The notes under the pieces: generated by a model
What the model saw: the letters and a program-made list of their open reading frames with translations, nothing else
Databases searched by the model: none
What the model was told of the DNA's origin: nothing
Assembly: GCA_947632125.1 (NCBI GenBank)
Contig: CANRNV010000005.1
Location: 1-51,726, forward strand
DNA: 51,726 nt
Direction: 5' to 3'
Origin: an uncultured Clostridia bacterium
Lineage (GTDB): Bacteria; Bacillota; Clostridia; Christensenellales; Pumilibacteraceae
Program-made: the position numbers and the translations under genes
Part shown: piece after piece, positions 8,191-17,769 of the stretch
How the letters are laid out: each line of letters opens with the position of its first letter
Position numbering within the stretch: the first letter of the stretch is position 1

Positions 8191-9456
8191 ATACAAGCCC
8201 AGAGCGGCGGCGGGAACAGCGCATAAGACGACAATTGCGCCATACTTGACAAACTGCTTAAAGCCGAATTCCACTCCTTCTCTTTTGAGCATTTTGGTCC
8301 ACATAATGCCCGCGAGCGCACCGATGGGAGTGAGCAACGCTCCGATATTGCTGCCGATTATCACGGCATAAAGCCCCGCCTCACCCATGTTGACCGCGCC
8401 GAAAAGCACACTCATGGGTATATTGTTGAGGACATTGGCGCCTACGACCGAGGCGAGCAAGAAAGTAATGACATCGGCTTTGCCCACGTGCAAGAAGTCG
8501 CCTATCGCCGCCGTTACGCCCGCACTTTCAAGCGAGAGCACCATGGTAAACATCGAAAGGAGAAAGGGCGCGAGCTGCCAAGGTACGCGCCTCAGCCCTT
8601 TGAGCACAAGCGACTTTTTGCCCACCGTAAAACCGTAGATAAGAACAAATAAAGTAAGTATGCTCGCTCCACCCAAAGCTATGTACCACATCTCGAAATG
8701 CAAATAGCCCGACACGGCAAGCAGAACGGTGCTTACGACAAGCGTAACGAGCGCGACATAGGCAAGTGGCTTGTCTTTGAGCGGAATTACCTCGCCCGCC
8801 TCGCCTATCGGAGCGTTCAGGCTCTTGCGGAACAGACACATAACGACGAAAAAGCATATAAGCCCCGTAAAAAGCGCGGGCAAGAACATTTTTAAGGCAT
8901 ACTCGAAAAAGCCTATCCCCGCCGCAAGGTAAATATTGGTGGGATTGCCGATAATGAGCATCATACTGAAAGTGTTCGCCGCCGCAAACTGCGCCACAAG
9001 ATAGGGCTTGGGATCGATCCCGCCGCTGCGACAAAAGCAGATGATAAAGGGCGTAAATGTGAGGATTATTATGTCGTTGGAAGTAAAGACGGTGAGCATC
9101 GCCACCGTAAAGTAAAACAGTGCAAAGAGCTTTTTTTGGCTCTTGCCCGCCTTTATCAATGCCAACGAAGCAAGGTGCGAAAAAAAGCCCGCCTCGTCCA
9201 AAAACACCGACATAACGGTCATTCCGAAAAATATGCACAGAATTTTAAGCGGATTTACGGGCGTGTTTTCGCTCAATCTTTGCCCGAGCGTATGTATATC
9301 GATCGCCTTAAACGCAACAAGCAAAATTGCTCCCACCAAGGCAATCACCCAATAGGGAGCGAATTTCAGCTTTTTTATCTTGACCTCGGGAAGAAACAGT
9401 ACGCTCACAATGATCGAAACGCATATTGCCGCCGAGCCTATAATAACACCTATCAT
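8173..9456 (-). CDS. SLC13/ArsB-NhaD superfamily permease
   Basis: A 427-residue integral membrane protein with about eleven hydrophobic segments. Features of the ion-transporter superfamily include FTSNDIIILTFTPFI in the middle (the conserved SND loop), IIGNPTNIYLA (a second conserved loop) and, in the second half, NVLNNIPMSVL with GSNIGALLTPIGALAG. These match ArsB/SLC13-type carriers that move arsenite, dicarboxylates or sulfate; no arsC or arsenical regulator is adjacent, so the substrate is open. No ribosome binding site is visible before the ATG, which lies close behind a terminator hairpin. The 3' end lies inside a 101-bp tandem repeat unit. Confidence 0.8.
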   Translation of the reverse strand: MIGVIIGSAAICVSIIVSVLFLPEVKIKKLKFAPYWVIALVGAILLVAFKAIDIHTLGQRLSENTPVNPLKILCIFFGMTVMSVFLDEAGFFSHLASLALIKAGKSQKKLFALFYFTVAMLTVFTSNDIIILTFTPFIICFCRSGGIDPKPYLVAQFAAANTFSMMLIIGNPTNIYLAAGIGFFEYALKMFLPALFTGLICFFVVMCLFRKSLNAPIGEAGEVIPLKDKPLAYVALVTLVVSTVLLAVSGYLHFEMWYIALGGASILTLFVLIYGFTVGKKSLVLKGLRRVPWQLAPFLLSMFTMVLSLESAGVTAAIGDFLHVGKADVITFLLASVVGANVLNNIPMSVLFGAVNMGEAGLYAVIIGSNIGALLTPIGALAGIMWTKMLKREGVEFGFKQFVKYGAIVVLCAVPAAALGLYLSFAF

Positions 9457-9463
9457 AAGAGTA

Positions 9464-9487
9464 AAAGAGCGGAAAAACCCGCTCTTT
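9464..9487 (-). terminator. Terminator hairpin after the ftsH operon
   Basis: AAAGAGCGG (9464-9472) pairs with CCGCTCTTT (9479-9487). On the minus strand it is followed by TTTTA. It lies between the end of the 216-residue gene and the start of the permease gene. Confidence 0.6.
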
Positions 9488-9525
9488 GTAAAGAATGGTT
9501 TTTTAACTAAGAAAGGTATTATATA

Positions 9526-10176
9526 TTAAAATTGATACTTTTCTTTGAGTTCTTTTATATTGAGCATTTCCCTCGAAGTGTTCATCTTGATAAGCAAGAC
9601 GTTGGTTTGATAGTACTCCGAGCCGGTAATTCCGTCGTCGCCGACCGTATCATCGGGGTTCTCGTTGCCGATATTGGCGGTCATAAACGGAACGCACTCC
9701 ACCTCGGCGATCTCACCGTTGCTCTCGAAAAGGCGGATAAGCACGGCGTCGTACCTGATCTCCTTGCCGCTCACTTTCAAAGTCTTGACCTTGTCGAAAG
9801 AAAGCCTTATCACATACTCGTTTTCCAAAGCGCCGTAGCCTGCGATCTCGCTTGCCGTGACCATCGCTTCGGACCCGTCGTCGTTGTATTTGAGTTTAAG
9901 TCCGTATGAGAAGTTCCCTTCGAGGATCGCCTGCATATAGCTGAATCCCGCCTCGTTCAATCCCTCATTAATGGCGGATTGAGTGACGTTGACGTTGTCC
10001 TCGATAATGTCGGGAGCATTGTTTGCATCCGACGAAACGTAAAGCGAAACTTGTGAATAATCGCCGAAGTTGTCCATCAAAGGATTGACCTTGACCACGG
10101 ACAGCACGATGATCACTATCGCCAAAGCGATGATTATGGCAATGGGAATGAAAATAAACTTCTTTACCTTATTCAT
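9526..10176 (-). CDS. Membrane-anchored protein of unknown function (ftsH operon)
   Basis: A 216-residue protein with one N-terminal membrane helix (IFIPIAIIIALAIVIIVLSV, about residues 7-27) and an extracytoplasmic domain of mixed alpha/beta character rich in Asp and Asn. No family was recognised. The start at 10176 is chosen because GCAGGAG lies 6 nt upstream (GGAGAAAAACATG) and the downstream sequence reads as a normal signal anchor; an upstream in-frame start would run through the ftsH coding sequence. The ftsH stop overlaps this start region, so the two are translated together. It may be a partner or target of FtsH, which is inference from position only. Confidence 0.65.
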   Translation of the reverse strand: MNKVKKFIFIPIAIIIALAIVIIVLSVVKVNPLMDNFGDYSQVSLYVSSDANNAPDIIEDNVNVTQSAINEGLNEAGFSYMQAILEGNFSYGLKLKYNDDGSEAMVTASEIAGYGALENEYVIRLSFDKVKTLKVSGKEIRYDAVLIRLFESNGEIAEVECVPFMTANIGNENPDDTVGDDGITGSEYYQTNVLLIKMNTSREMLNIKELKEKYQF

Positions 10177-12148
10177 GTTTTTCTCCTGCCGACTCTCCCG
10201 AGCCGTTATTGTCGTTATTTTTTTCGGCATTTACGCCGATATCGCTTGTTATATTCGAGTTCGAGGCGGAAGAGGCGCCCTTACCGGAAGAATATCGCCT
10301 GTCGAGCGCGTCCTTGACCTCGGCGACCGAAGCGCCCTTCATGATCATTTCCACCTCTTCGGCGTAAATGGTTTCGCACTCGATGAGCACCCTTACCATC
10401 ACGTCAAGCTTGTCGAGGTTGTCCGAAATGATCTTGTAAGCCGTCGAATGTGCCTCCTCGACCAGCCTGTTTACCTCGGCGTCGATCTTTGCCGCCATGT
10501 CCTCGGAATAGGCGTGACTTGCGCCGTAATCCCTGCCGAGGAACACCTCGTGATCGGTACCGTAATATATGGGTCCGAGGTTGCTCATGCCCCACTCGGT
10601 GACCATCTTGCGAGCCGTGGACGACGCTTGGCGAATATCCGCGCTCGCACCCGTGGTGAAGTCCTTTATGATAAGTTCCTCGGCTGCCCTGCCGCCCATA
10701 GTCATGGCGAGGTCGGCTTTAAGCTTGCCGATGGGAACATACGCATTGTCGTTGTCGGGACGGAGCATAGTATAGCCGCCTGCCTGCCCCCTCGGAATGA
10801 TCGTTATCTCGTGCACGGGATCGCAAGCGGGCGTGCACATTGCAACAAGAGCGTGACCCGACTCGTGATATGCGGTTATGCGCTTGTCGGTTTCGGTGAC
10901 GAGGCGGGACTTTTTCTGCGGACCCATTATCACCTTGTCGATGCCCTCGTACACGTCCTCCATGGTTATCTTGTTCCTGTTTGCCCTGGCGCACAAAATG
11001 GCGGACTCATTGAGCAAATTAGCTATGTCTGCGCCCGAAAAGCCGCTCGTAGCGCGTGCGAGCACCTTAAAGTCGATATCCTCGGCAAGCGGCTTGTTAC
11101 GCGCGTGTACCTTGAATATCTCCTCTCTGCCCCTTACGTCGGGCATATGCACGGCTATCTGCCTGTCGAATCTGCCGGGACGGAGCAACGCCGGGTCGAG
11201 GATATCGGCACGGTTGGTCGCCGCCATTACGATGATCTCCTCGCTTGTTTCGAAGCCGTCCATTTGTACGAGCAATTGGTTGAGCGTCTGCTCCCTCTCG
11301 TCGTGACCGCCGCCGAGCCCCGCGCCTCTTTGACGACCGACGGCGTCGATCTCGTCGATAAAGATAATGCACGGCTTGGCACGCTTTGCCGTGGCGAAAA
11401 GGTCGCGCACCCTGCTTGCGCCCACGCCGACGTACATCTCCACAAAGTCGGAACCGGAAATGGAGAAGAACGGCACGTTCGCCTCGCCCGCAACGGCTTT
11501 GGCAAAGAGCGTTTTACCTGTGCCCGGAGGTCCGACGAGCAAAACGCCCCTCGGGATCCTTGCACCCACGTCGGTGAACTTTTTGGGCTCTTTGAGGAAC
11601 TCGACGATCTCTTTGAGCTCCTCTTTTTCCTCCTCGGCACCCGCAACGTCGTTGAAACGGACCTTGACCTTTTGCTCCTCGGCGCCGCTCTTGCTGAAAT
11701 CGGCTACCTGCCGATTGCTGTTGTTTATCGAGCGAAAAACTATAAAGCCGAGCACGATCATCGCCACGATGCTGAGTATGGGCATGATGTAATTCCATAC
11801 ATTTACGGTGTACGGATTGTTGTATGTGACCTTTATATTCGCAATTTGTTGATAAAGTACGGGATCTGTCTGCTCGTACTTGGCTTTGAGGTCCTCGATA
11901 AGGTCGTCGACATAGGTACGCTCGGGGATATTGGTCGTGTAGGACTTATCCCCCTCCTTAAAGGTAGCGGTAACGTTGCTGACGTTTATTTCGGTAACGA
12001 CGCCTCTCTCGATGGCGCTTTTCAAATAGGTGTAGTCCTTTGTCGTGCTTCGACTACCCCTAAAAGCCACCATGTAAACCACGATCGCAATAAGAGCGAC
12101 CGCAACGATGGCGAGCATTATCCATAGACCCTTTCTATCGCTTCTCAA
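10169..12148 (-). CDS. ftsH: ATP-dependent zinc metalloprotease FtsH
   Basis: A 659-residue membrane protease. It has two N-terminal membrane segments around a small periplasmic-type domain, then an AAA+ module with Walker A GPPGTGKT (near residue 204), Walker [13 protein letters not shown] and the second region of homology RPGRFDRQI. The M41 peptidase domain has zinc motif HESGH (near residue 428). The tail is Ser/Asn-rich. FtsH degrades misfolded membrane proteins and short-lived regulators. The start is TTG at 12148, preceded by CGGAGGAATGAA; no in-frame ATG fits better. A TTGATA/TATACT promoter lies about 30 nt upstream. Confidence 0.97.
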   Translation of the reverse strand: MRSDRKGLWIMLAIVAVALIAIVVYMVAFRGSRSTTKDYTYLKSAIERGVVTEINVSNVTATFKEGDKSYTTNIPERTYVDDLIEDLKAKYEQTDPVLYQQIANIKVTYNNPYTVNVWNYIMPILSIVAMIVLGFIVFRSINNSNRQVADFSKSGAEEQKVKVRFNDVAGAEEEKEELKEIVEFLKEPKKFTDVGARIPRGVLLVGPPGTGKTLFAKAVAGEANVPFFSISGSDFVEMYVGVGASRVRDLFATAKRAKPCIIFIDEIDAVGRQRGAGLGGGHDEREQTLNQLLVQMDGFETSEEIIVMAATNRADILDPALLRPGRFDRQIAVHMPDVRGREEIFKVHARNKPLAEDIDFKVLARATSGFSGADIANLLNESAILCARANRNKITMEDVYEGIDKVIMGPQKKSRLVTETDKRITAYHESGHALVAMCTPACDPVHEITIIPRGQAGGYTMLRPDNDNAYVPIGKLKADLAMTMGGRAAEELIIKDFTTGASADIRQASSTARKMVTEWGMSNLGPIYYGTDHEVFLGRDYGASHAYSEDMAAKIDAEVNRLVEEAHSTAYKIISDNLDKLDVMVRVLIECETIYAEEVEMIMKGASVAEVKDALDRRYSSGKGASSASNSNITSDIGVNAEKNNDNNGSGESAGEKHE

Positions 12149-12173
12149 TTCATTCCTCCGAAAATTCTCATAT

Positions 12174-12203
12174 AGTATACCACAATCATAAATGACATAT
12201 CAA
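12174..12203 (-). promoter_or_regulatory. Probable promoter of ftsH
   Basis: On the minus strand, TTGATA (12203-12198), an 18-nt spacer and TATACT (12179-12174), with transcription expected to start near 12167, about 20 nt before the TTG start codon. Confidence 0.65.
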
Positions 12204-12245
12204 GCAAATTCAGCCGCCTAATACGTTAATTTTATCGTTATTTTA

Positions 12246-13463
12246 TTAATTCACCTTTTTTTCATCGCCGCTAAGCTTCGCTCTCTCGGTCAAAGCCGCC
12301 AAAAGCGTCCTTTCGAGCGTGTTGGGCGCGTAAGTTATCTCCGTTTGGGTGCCGTCGCCGTCCGGGCTCGGGCGCGGCGTTACCTCGGGCGGATTGGTCG
12401 GCTCGAAGTACGAGTTCGTTCCGCCTTGACCCGAGAGTTTAAGGTAGAAGTCGTTAAGCTTTTCGGTAATGTCGTCGAACAGCGTGTAACTTTCCCAAAA
12501 TTCCGTACTCAGCCTCATATCGGTGAAGATCCGCCCGTCGATCTTGTCTATCAGCCCCATATACGCCTCCCTGTCGAAGATCCCCACCATTCTCAGTATG
12601 ACGCTGTACACGCTTATATAGCCCGTGTAGCGAAGATACGGATCGTCGCTCGTCACGGTGATGTAGTATGCGGTAAGGTTGGCGTCGCTCTCCCTCATCG
12701 CTCCCTTGGCGTGGGCGAGTTCGTGCGCCATGGTGACGGGCATATCGCAAGCGGGCGTGAGCGGATTGACGTTCGCCTCGCCGAACGGGGCGAAAAACAC
12801 GCCGCTGAGGTGCATATTGCTCATAATTCGCTTGCTCACGATCGGCTTGGCGAGCGGAGTATAGTCCGAATAATAGTCGCTGTCTATCCGCTTGTACTCG
12901 CCTTGCAACTTCTTGGCAAGGGAAGTAAACGAGTACGGCGAAACGGTCCTGCCGTCCTCGTCCCGCTCCATCTCCTCGGCAAGAGCATTAAAGTCGTCCA
13001 CCATAAACTCGGCGAGGGCGATAAGTTGCTCTTTATCCTGCTCGCCGAACGTTTGCGCTTCGAGTTTGGGCAGGTCCGGCTCGCCCCTGTAATACGTAAA
13101 GCCCGCCGAAACGGTGTAGATATTACCTATACTCACGCCAATCACGGCGAAAATAAGCAAGTAGCTCACCGCCCTTAAAGCCTCGCGCCTGCAAAACATC
13201 ACGATAGCGGCTATCACTATGCTTATGCCGCTCGGTATCAATACGTACAGTAGCAGTTCGTAAAAAGAAAAAGGGAAAATCCCCGTTATCCTGCCGAAAA
13301 CCGAGATCCACCCTCTCGAAATATTGACCGCCATCCATTCGGACACGGCGGAAGATGTTCGCAAAATGAGCATAAGAGCCAAAAGGAAAACAAGCGCTCC
13401 CAAAACGACGAGCAATTTTATCGTTCGTTTTTTGTAATTACGCTTCTTTTCCGCTCTCGGCAT
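12246..13463 (-). CDS. DUF3810 family membrane protein with HExxH motif
   Basis: A 405-residue protein starting at 13463 (MPRAEKKRNYKK), 2 nt after the degV stop. It has three N-terminal membrane helices (about residues 14-35, 62-84 and 93-113) and an extracytoplasmic domain with AHELAHAKG, an HExxH zinc-peptidase signature, followed by RESDANLTAYY, where a third metal ligand is likely. This is the DUF3810 pattern. The C-terminus is Pro/Thr-rich (PTNPPEVTPRPSPDGDG). It is probably a membrane-bound metallopeptidase of unknown target. It forms an operon with degV, lepB and the hydrolase-like gene. Confidence 0.8.
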   Translation of the reverse strand: MPRAEKKRNYKKRTIKLLVVLGALVFLLALMLILRTSSAVSEWMAVNISRGWISVFGRITGIFPFSFYELLLYVLIPSGISIVIAAIVMFCRREALRAVSYLLIFAVIGVSIGNIYTVSAGFTYYRGEPDLPKLEAQTFGEQDKEQLIALAEFMVDDFNALAEEMERDEDGRTVSPYSFTSLAKKLQGEYKRIDSDYYSDYTPLAKPIVSKRIMSNMHLSGVFFAPFGEANVNPLTPACDMPVTMAHELAHAKGAMRESDANLTAYYITVTSDDPYLRYTGYISVYSVILRMVGIFDREAYMGLIDKIDGRIFTDMRLSTEFWESYTLFDDITEKLNDFYLKLSGQGGTNSYFEPTNPPEVTPRPSPDGDGTQTEITYAPNTLERTLLAALTERAKLSGDEKKVN

Positions 13464-13465
13464 AC

Positions 13466-14311
13466 TTACTCTTTGTTGATATACAAAATACCCAGCGTCC
13501 CCTTGCCGCAATGCGAGGTCACGGTGCAACCCGCGTGCGTTTCGATGATTTCCTTAAAGTCGGGACGAATTTCTTTGATTTGTGCGCGCACCATGTCGAC
13601 AATTTCCTTGTCGCAGTAGGTGTGAGTGATGAATATTCGGGTGAGGTCGGGAGTATCGAACTCTTTCAAAATGGCGGCAACGTACTTTTCGATACACTTA
13701 TTCAGTTTGCCTACGTACTTTTGCCCCACGACCATCTTTCCGTCTTTTAACATTATCATGGGCTTTATCGAAAACGCCGAGGCGAAGAACTTGGCTACGC
13801 CGCTGCACCTCCCGCCCTTATGGAGATATTCCATGGTGTCCACCACAAAAGACGCCTGAACGTATGGGACAAGTTCCTCGACCTTTTCGTAGACGGTGCG
13901 GGCGTCAAGCCCCTCGTCCCTGAAATCGCACGCCTTTAATACGAGCAGCCCGATACCGGTCGAAAGCGTCCTCGAATCGATGACATACACATTGTCGCCG
14001 AATTTCGAAGCCGCAGCCTTGGCGTTGCCGTACGACACGGACATCTCGCTTGAAATCGTAAAGTGTATCACTTGATTTCCGTCGCCGACAAGCTCTTTGA
14101 AAAAGTCCTCGTAGTCGTCGATGCTGCGCGCCGCCGTCTTGGGCAAAACGTGCTTTTTCTCGTAACAATCGAAAATCATTTGAGGGTCGATATCCACCCC
14201 GTCGAGACACTCTCGCCCGTCGAGGTTGATAGCAAGCGGCATAACTTCGATGTTTCGCTCCTTAAAGAGCTGTTCAAGGTCCGCCGTAGAATCGCTTGAA
14301 ATGATTACCAT
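13466..14311 (-). CDS. DegV family fatty-acid-binding protein
   Basis: A 281-residue cytoplasmic protein of normal DegV length. It opens VIISSDSTADL, the family's usual first strand and loop, and shows TISSEMSVSYGNAKAA (fatty-acid carboxylate-binding region), VIDSRTLSTGIGLLV and GRCSGVAKF further on. DegV/FakB proteins hold an acyl chain and, in Firmicutes, may present it to the kinase FakA. No FakA is present here. The ATG follows AAGGAG. It lies between lepB and the DUF3810 gene on the same strand with gaps of 2-12 nt. Confidence 0.92.
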   Translation of the reverse strand: MVIISSDSTADLEQLFKERNIEVMPLAINLDGRECLDGVDIDPQMIFDCYEKKHVLPKTAARSIDDYEDFFKELVGDGNQVIHFTISSEMSVSYGNAKAAASKFGDNVYVIDSRTLSTGIGLLVLKACDFRDEGLDARTVYEKVEELVPYVQASFVVDTMEYLHKGGRCSGVAKFFASAFSIKPMIMLKDGKMVVGQKYVGKLNKCIEKYVAAILKEFDTPDLTRIFITHTYCDKEIVDMVRAQIKEIRPDFKEIIETHAGCTVTSHCGKGTLGILYINKE

Positions 14312-14323
14312 AAAATTTTCTCC

Positions 14324-15067
14324 TTAAAATATATTCCAATTGGATACATAGTACAGCGTGTCTATGATGTAGTACAGCAGTCCGCCGTCTATCTCGGAAA
14401 ACATCACGCCGTCGATTTTGTCCTTGTTTATCTTGCCGTAATACCTCGAATCGGTCGAATTTTCCCTGTTATCGCCCATCAAAAAGTATTCGTCCTCGCT
14501 TAGCGTAATAACGCACCTTTCTTCGACCTCATTTGCGGATATGACGTCCGAAAATCCCTCGGTTTGAAAGAGCGAAAATATGCCTTTATTGAACATATCG
14601 GAGCCGAACCTTTCGTTGCCGAAACACCGAGTGGTCATTTCGCCGTTTCGAATGTAACTCTCGTCCTGCCTATGGAAGTCGCCGTCCTCGCCGCACAAGT
14701 ACAGCTTGACGGGATAAACGATACGTCCGTCCTTTTCGCCGCTGCTCGTGATGTCGACCGCAAAGAGCAGTTTGTCGTTTGGCTGCGCCACTACGCGCTT
14801 TATTATGTTCTTACGGGAGCTTCCGTCCTTAACGGAGGCGATGACGATCTCGCCTCGGTGCAAATTCTCGGGAGCGACGCTGAGCACATAGCTTTGATCC
14901 TTTATCGTGTAGGTCATGCTGGTGCCCTCAACCTTGCAGATATTGAAAAACAACGTTATGCACAGTACCAAAAGGAGCAGAGCCGTGACAAGCGTCAGCA
15001 CAAAGTCGCCGATACGCATTATCAAACCTTTCGGCTTTTTTTCATTGCCCAAAATCAAATTTTCCAT
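14324..15067 (-). CDS. lepB: Signal peptidase I
   Basis: A 247-residue type I signal peptidase: an N-terminal membrane helix (about residues 22-44), then the catalytic Ser in VEGTSM, the general-base Lys region KNIIKRVVAQPND, and the conserved box MGDNRENSTDSRYYG. It removes signal peptides from exported proteins on the outer face of the membrane. The region between the Lys and GDNR boxes is longer than in minimal enzymes, with a cysteine-containing insert (LCGEDGDFH...). The ATG comes directly after the stop of the upstream hydrolase-like gene (TAGATG), so translation is probably coupled. Confidence 0.93.
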   Translation of the reverse strand: MENLILGNEKKPKGLIMRIGDFVLTLVTALLLLVLCITLFFNICKVEGTSMTYTIKDQSYVLSVAPENLHRGEIVIASVKDGSSRKNIIKRVVAQPNDKLLFAVDITSSGEKDGRIVYPVKLYLCGEDGDFHRQDESYIRNGEMTTRCFGNERFGSDMFNKGIFSLFQTEGFSDVISANEVEERCVITLSEDEYFLMGDNRENSTDSRYYGKINKDKIDGVMFSEIDGGLLYYIIDTLYYVSNWNIF

Positions 15068-16606
15068 CTACACCCAAAGCAGCGACGATATGAGCACAAC
15101 TCCGCTTGACGGGGTTATCTCGAAGATCACCGCATTCCTCCATGAGGGCAAGGAACCCTTGAAATCGACATCTTCCGACTTGAAATCCTCTCTGCCGAGG
15201 CTTTTTGTTATCCAACCTTGGCGAAAGTCCGCATCGATGTACAGGCTGTACGCCTTTTGATCGAAGTCTATGACGGTAAACTTTATCCGCTGCTTTACCA
15301 TGGTGCAAAACATAATTTGCAACAGTCCCTCTTCGGGGCCCAAAAACCTCGAATCGGCAAGTTTGTAGGTAAAAAGCTTCTTTTGCGCCACCACGCCCGC
15401 AATGTCGTACGGACCGCTTTTCATCACAGGCTGAACGTTGTCCTCCATAGCCCAATCGTCGACGCCCATGTCGCCGTCGTAAATGAGCCTACTCGGCTTT
15501 GCGTCCGAACCGGTGATTTTCAGTTGAGCCGGGATCCTCATGGCGACCGCCGACGAGATCTTGAACCCGCGCTCCTTGACGGTGACAAAGCCGCTTACGG
15601 GCGCGTTCACATCGAAAACGTCGACCAAGGCGAGGTAGGTATCCTCGAGCCTCATAAGCCCCACTTTCGACCAATTCCTCGTGGCGCCGTGCGTCGAGCC
15701 CATGCTTACGTAAAAATCTATCTTGTCGGGATTGCCCGAATATTTGACCTCATAGTACAATTTGCCGTCACTCTCGTACGGTCTTATAAGCGGAGTGGGC
15801 GGCACGTCGCCCTCGTCCCAAAGGTACTTATTGAGCCAAAGTTCCACGTTGCGCCTGCCGTCCTCGCCGAGGGTGTGACAAGACCGCTCGTTTATGCACA
15901 GCCGACAGTCCTTGCGCTTGATGGACGAGTAGATCTCGCTCATAAAGTCGAGCGAGCCGTCTGTTTCGTTGCTCGACACTATCTCCAAAACGGGGAAGCG
16001 CAGCAGCGACGCATACGCCCTGTTGTCGAGGCACGCCCTGTAATATATGTCGTCGCGATTGGGCTCGTAGCCCGTCGAAAAGAGCGTGACGCCCACGTCC
16101 GCCCCAACGCAAGCCGACAGCTTCCATACAAGACTGCCGCCCTGCCCGATGCCGATGACCGCAACTTTGCCGTTTCCGCACGTCTTTGCGTACAAGACGG
16201 CGAACATGGCGACCGACGCCCAGGCATACCACCTCGACTCCCTGGGGCTCGTTTCCCCGGCTTCGAGGTCGCTTTCGGCATCGATAAGCGAATACGGATA
16301 AATGGTGCCCCTGTCCTTGCCTTTCTTTACGCCCGTATAGTCGACCGCCAAAAAGTTGTGGCGGCTGACCTTGGGGATAAAGAGCGACTTGTCCTTTTCC
16401 TCGCCGAAATACACAATGGTGGGCAGGTCGTCGCCGTTATGCAAATAACGAGCGAAGATCCTTATCACTCCGTCGGACGTTCGCAGCCCGCTGAAATAGA
16501 ACTCCTTTATTTTGCGCCCGTCGTCGTCTACGTATCTAAGCAAGCTTTCGTCAAAGGACTGCGCTTCGAAATCCTTCCATAGGGTTTGTGGGGTCATTAA
16601 TTCCAT
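15068..16606 (-). CDS. Alpha/beta-hydrolase-like protein lacking the nucleophile
   Basis: A 512-residue protein. The first half looks like an alpha/beta hydrolase of the acetyl-xylan-esterase or dienelactone type: FFxGL..DGVIRIFARY, LPTIVYFGE, RHNFLAVDYTGV, then VAVIGIGQGGSLVWK at the elbow and RFPVLEIVSSNETDG later. The usual elbow GHSQGG reads GIGQGG, so the catalytic Ser is Gly. The second half (from about residue 270) is beta-rich and unassigned. No signal peptide is present. It may be an inactive binding or structural relative. It heads the lepB-degV-DUF3810 operon. The fold assignment rests on pattern only. Confidence 0.55.
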   Translation of the reverse strand: MELMTPQTLWKDFEAQSFDESLLRYVDDDGRKIKEFYFSGLRTSDGVIRIFARYLHNGDDLPTIVYFGEEKDKSLFIPKVSRHNFLAVDYTGVKKGKDRGTIYPYSLIDAESDLEAGETSPRESRWYAWASVAMFAVLYAKTCGNGKVAVIGIGQGGSLVWKLSACVGADVGVTLFSTGYEPNRDDIYYRACLDNRAYASLLRFPVLEIVSSNETDGSLDFMSEIYSSIKRKDCRLCINERSCHTLGEDGRRNVELWLNKYLWDEGDVPPTPLIRPYESDGKLYYEVKYSGNPDKIDFYVSMGSTHGATRNWSKVGLMRLEDTYLALVDVFDVNAPVSGFVTVKERGFKISSAVAMRIPAQLKITGSDAKPSRLIYDGDMGVDDWAMEDNVQPVMKSGPYDIAGVVAQKKLFTYKLADSRFLGPEEGLLQIMFCTMVKQRIKFTVIDFDQKAYSLYIDADFRQGWITKSLGREDFKSEDVDFKGSLPSWRNAVIFEITPSSGVVLISSLLWV

Positions 16607-16882
16607 AATTTATATTATACACCTTTTTTTTCCGCTTGTCAACCGTAGCTAAAATGAAAATCCGTACATATTGCGACGCTTGTTGCGCTTTTCTTTTCCG
16701 CATAAGCCCAAACGAAAAAACCTACTTTGAGTAAGATCCGTTCGACAAAAAAATCAACCGACGAAAAATTCCGCTCGACAAAATAAACACCGCTCGAAAA
16801 ACCTGCCTAAAAAATTTACCGCACGGCGGAAAAATCCGCCCACAAAAAAATTTCCGACGAAAAATCCACCCCATATCAAAAA
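16607..16882. other. Gene-free, low-complexity A/C-rich spacer
   Basis: About 275 bases with no open frame of interest. Much of it is a degenerate reiteration of short phrases such as TCCGCTCGACAAAA, CCGACGAAAAAT and CCGCTCGAAAAA. Transcription from the hydrolase-like gene starts to its left and cvpA ends to its right, so promoter elements for the former should lie here, but none is convincing. Confidence 0.5.
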
Positions 16883-16911
16883 AATGCACTTATTTTACAA
16901 AGGTGCATTTA
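16883..16911 (-). terminator. Terminator overlapping the cvpA stop codon
   Basis: AAATGCAC (16883-16890) pairs with GTGCATTT (16904-16911). On the minus strand the second arm runs into seven T residues. The stop codon of the CvpA-like gene lies in the loop. Confidence 0.75.
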
Positions 16912-17716
16912 ATATTTGGGATTGTTCTTTTTCGATTCTTTTTTCGAGCGCTTCTATCAAATTTTGATATTTTTCGCTCTCATCGTTTTTGTTCAAAGCC
17001 TTGCTGATGTTTTCGTTTATCCAATCAGAGGCGGGCACAGCCACCGCCGACGCTTCGGTTTGCTCTTTAAGCTTGCCCGAAAAGCCCGCGACAAAGCCGA
17101 ACACCATGGTAAGGATAAAGGCGCAAAACAGTCCTCGCACAAATCCGAGCGCCAAGCCGCCCAACCGCTCCCACAGATGGATATCTCTGCCCCTCAGCGT
17201 CTTGTTGAAGATGATGGACACGCCCATTACGACTATGCGGAGCACGACAAAAATGGCGATGCCGACAAGCACGACGTAAATTTGGTAGGTCATTTTCAAG
17301 GCGAGCGTCTGACCCGCATTGTCGATGCCCGAATTAAGATAGATCTCCTTGGTGAGCGAGCCCTGCAAAAGGGTGAACGCAATCCCTATAAGTCCGCCCG
17401 CCTGACCCCTTACGTAGTCGAAGATCTGCTTGTCTGACTGACCTTGACGGAGCATTTCGGCGATTTGGGACATCTTGATCTCTTTTAGTCCGTCGGGGAT
17501 AAGTCCGTACACGGCGTCGAACAGCTTGCCGTTTACTATTTTTTCCGCCATGCTCGGAGTGAGCAAAGCGTTTGCCACCGCCTTTGCGAGCAGATAAGCG
17601 ATAAGGATACTGACAAACCAGCCGAAAAAGGAAACTATGGTCTTAAACAGCCCAAAGCAAAATCCCAGCGCCGTCATTATTGCCAATATCGCAAAAAAGA
17701 TTATGTCAAGCAGCAA
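16895..17716 (-). CDS. CvpA family membrane protein
   Basis: A 273-residue membrane protein. The start is taken as TTG at 17716, because CAGGGAGG stands 6 nt upstream and the protein then begins LLLDIIFFAILAIMTALG, like other CvpA proteins; an alternative start 14 codons upstream has no ribosome binding site. It has four membrane helices (around residues 4-24, 28-48, 105-125 and 155-180, with a further hydrophobic stretch near 205-225). A glycine-rich GGLALGFVRGLFCAF segment, typical of CvpA, precedes the last of these. The C-terminus is a charged helix. CvpA-like proteins affect secretion or membrane integrity; the mechanism is not known. Confidence 0.75.
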   Translation of the reverse strand: MLLDIIFFAILAIMTALGFCFGLFKTIVSFFGWFVSILIAYLLAKAVANALLTPSMAEKIVNGKLFDAVYGLIPDGLKEIKMSQIAEMLRQGQSDKQIFDYVRGQAGGLIGIAFTLLQGSLTKEIYLNSGIDNAGQTLALKMTYQIYVVLVGIAIFVVLRIVVMGVSIIFNKTLRGRDIHLWERLGGLALGFVRGLFCAFILTMVFGFVAGFSGKLKEQTEASAVAVPASDWINENISKALNKNDESEKYQNLIEALEKRIEKEQSQILNAPL

Positions 17717-17769
17717 TTTAGCCTCCCTGAATAGTATCAAGCTTATTTTTCTTGTCAATAATTGTGTCT

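Noticed and set aside
10070..12127. A 685-codon open frame on the plus strand
   Set aside because: It lies exactly opposite ftsH, whose family, motifs and start signals are unmistakable. The other frame has no recognisable domain.
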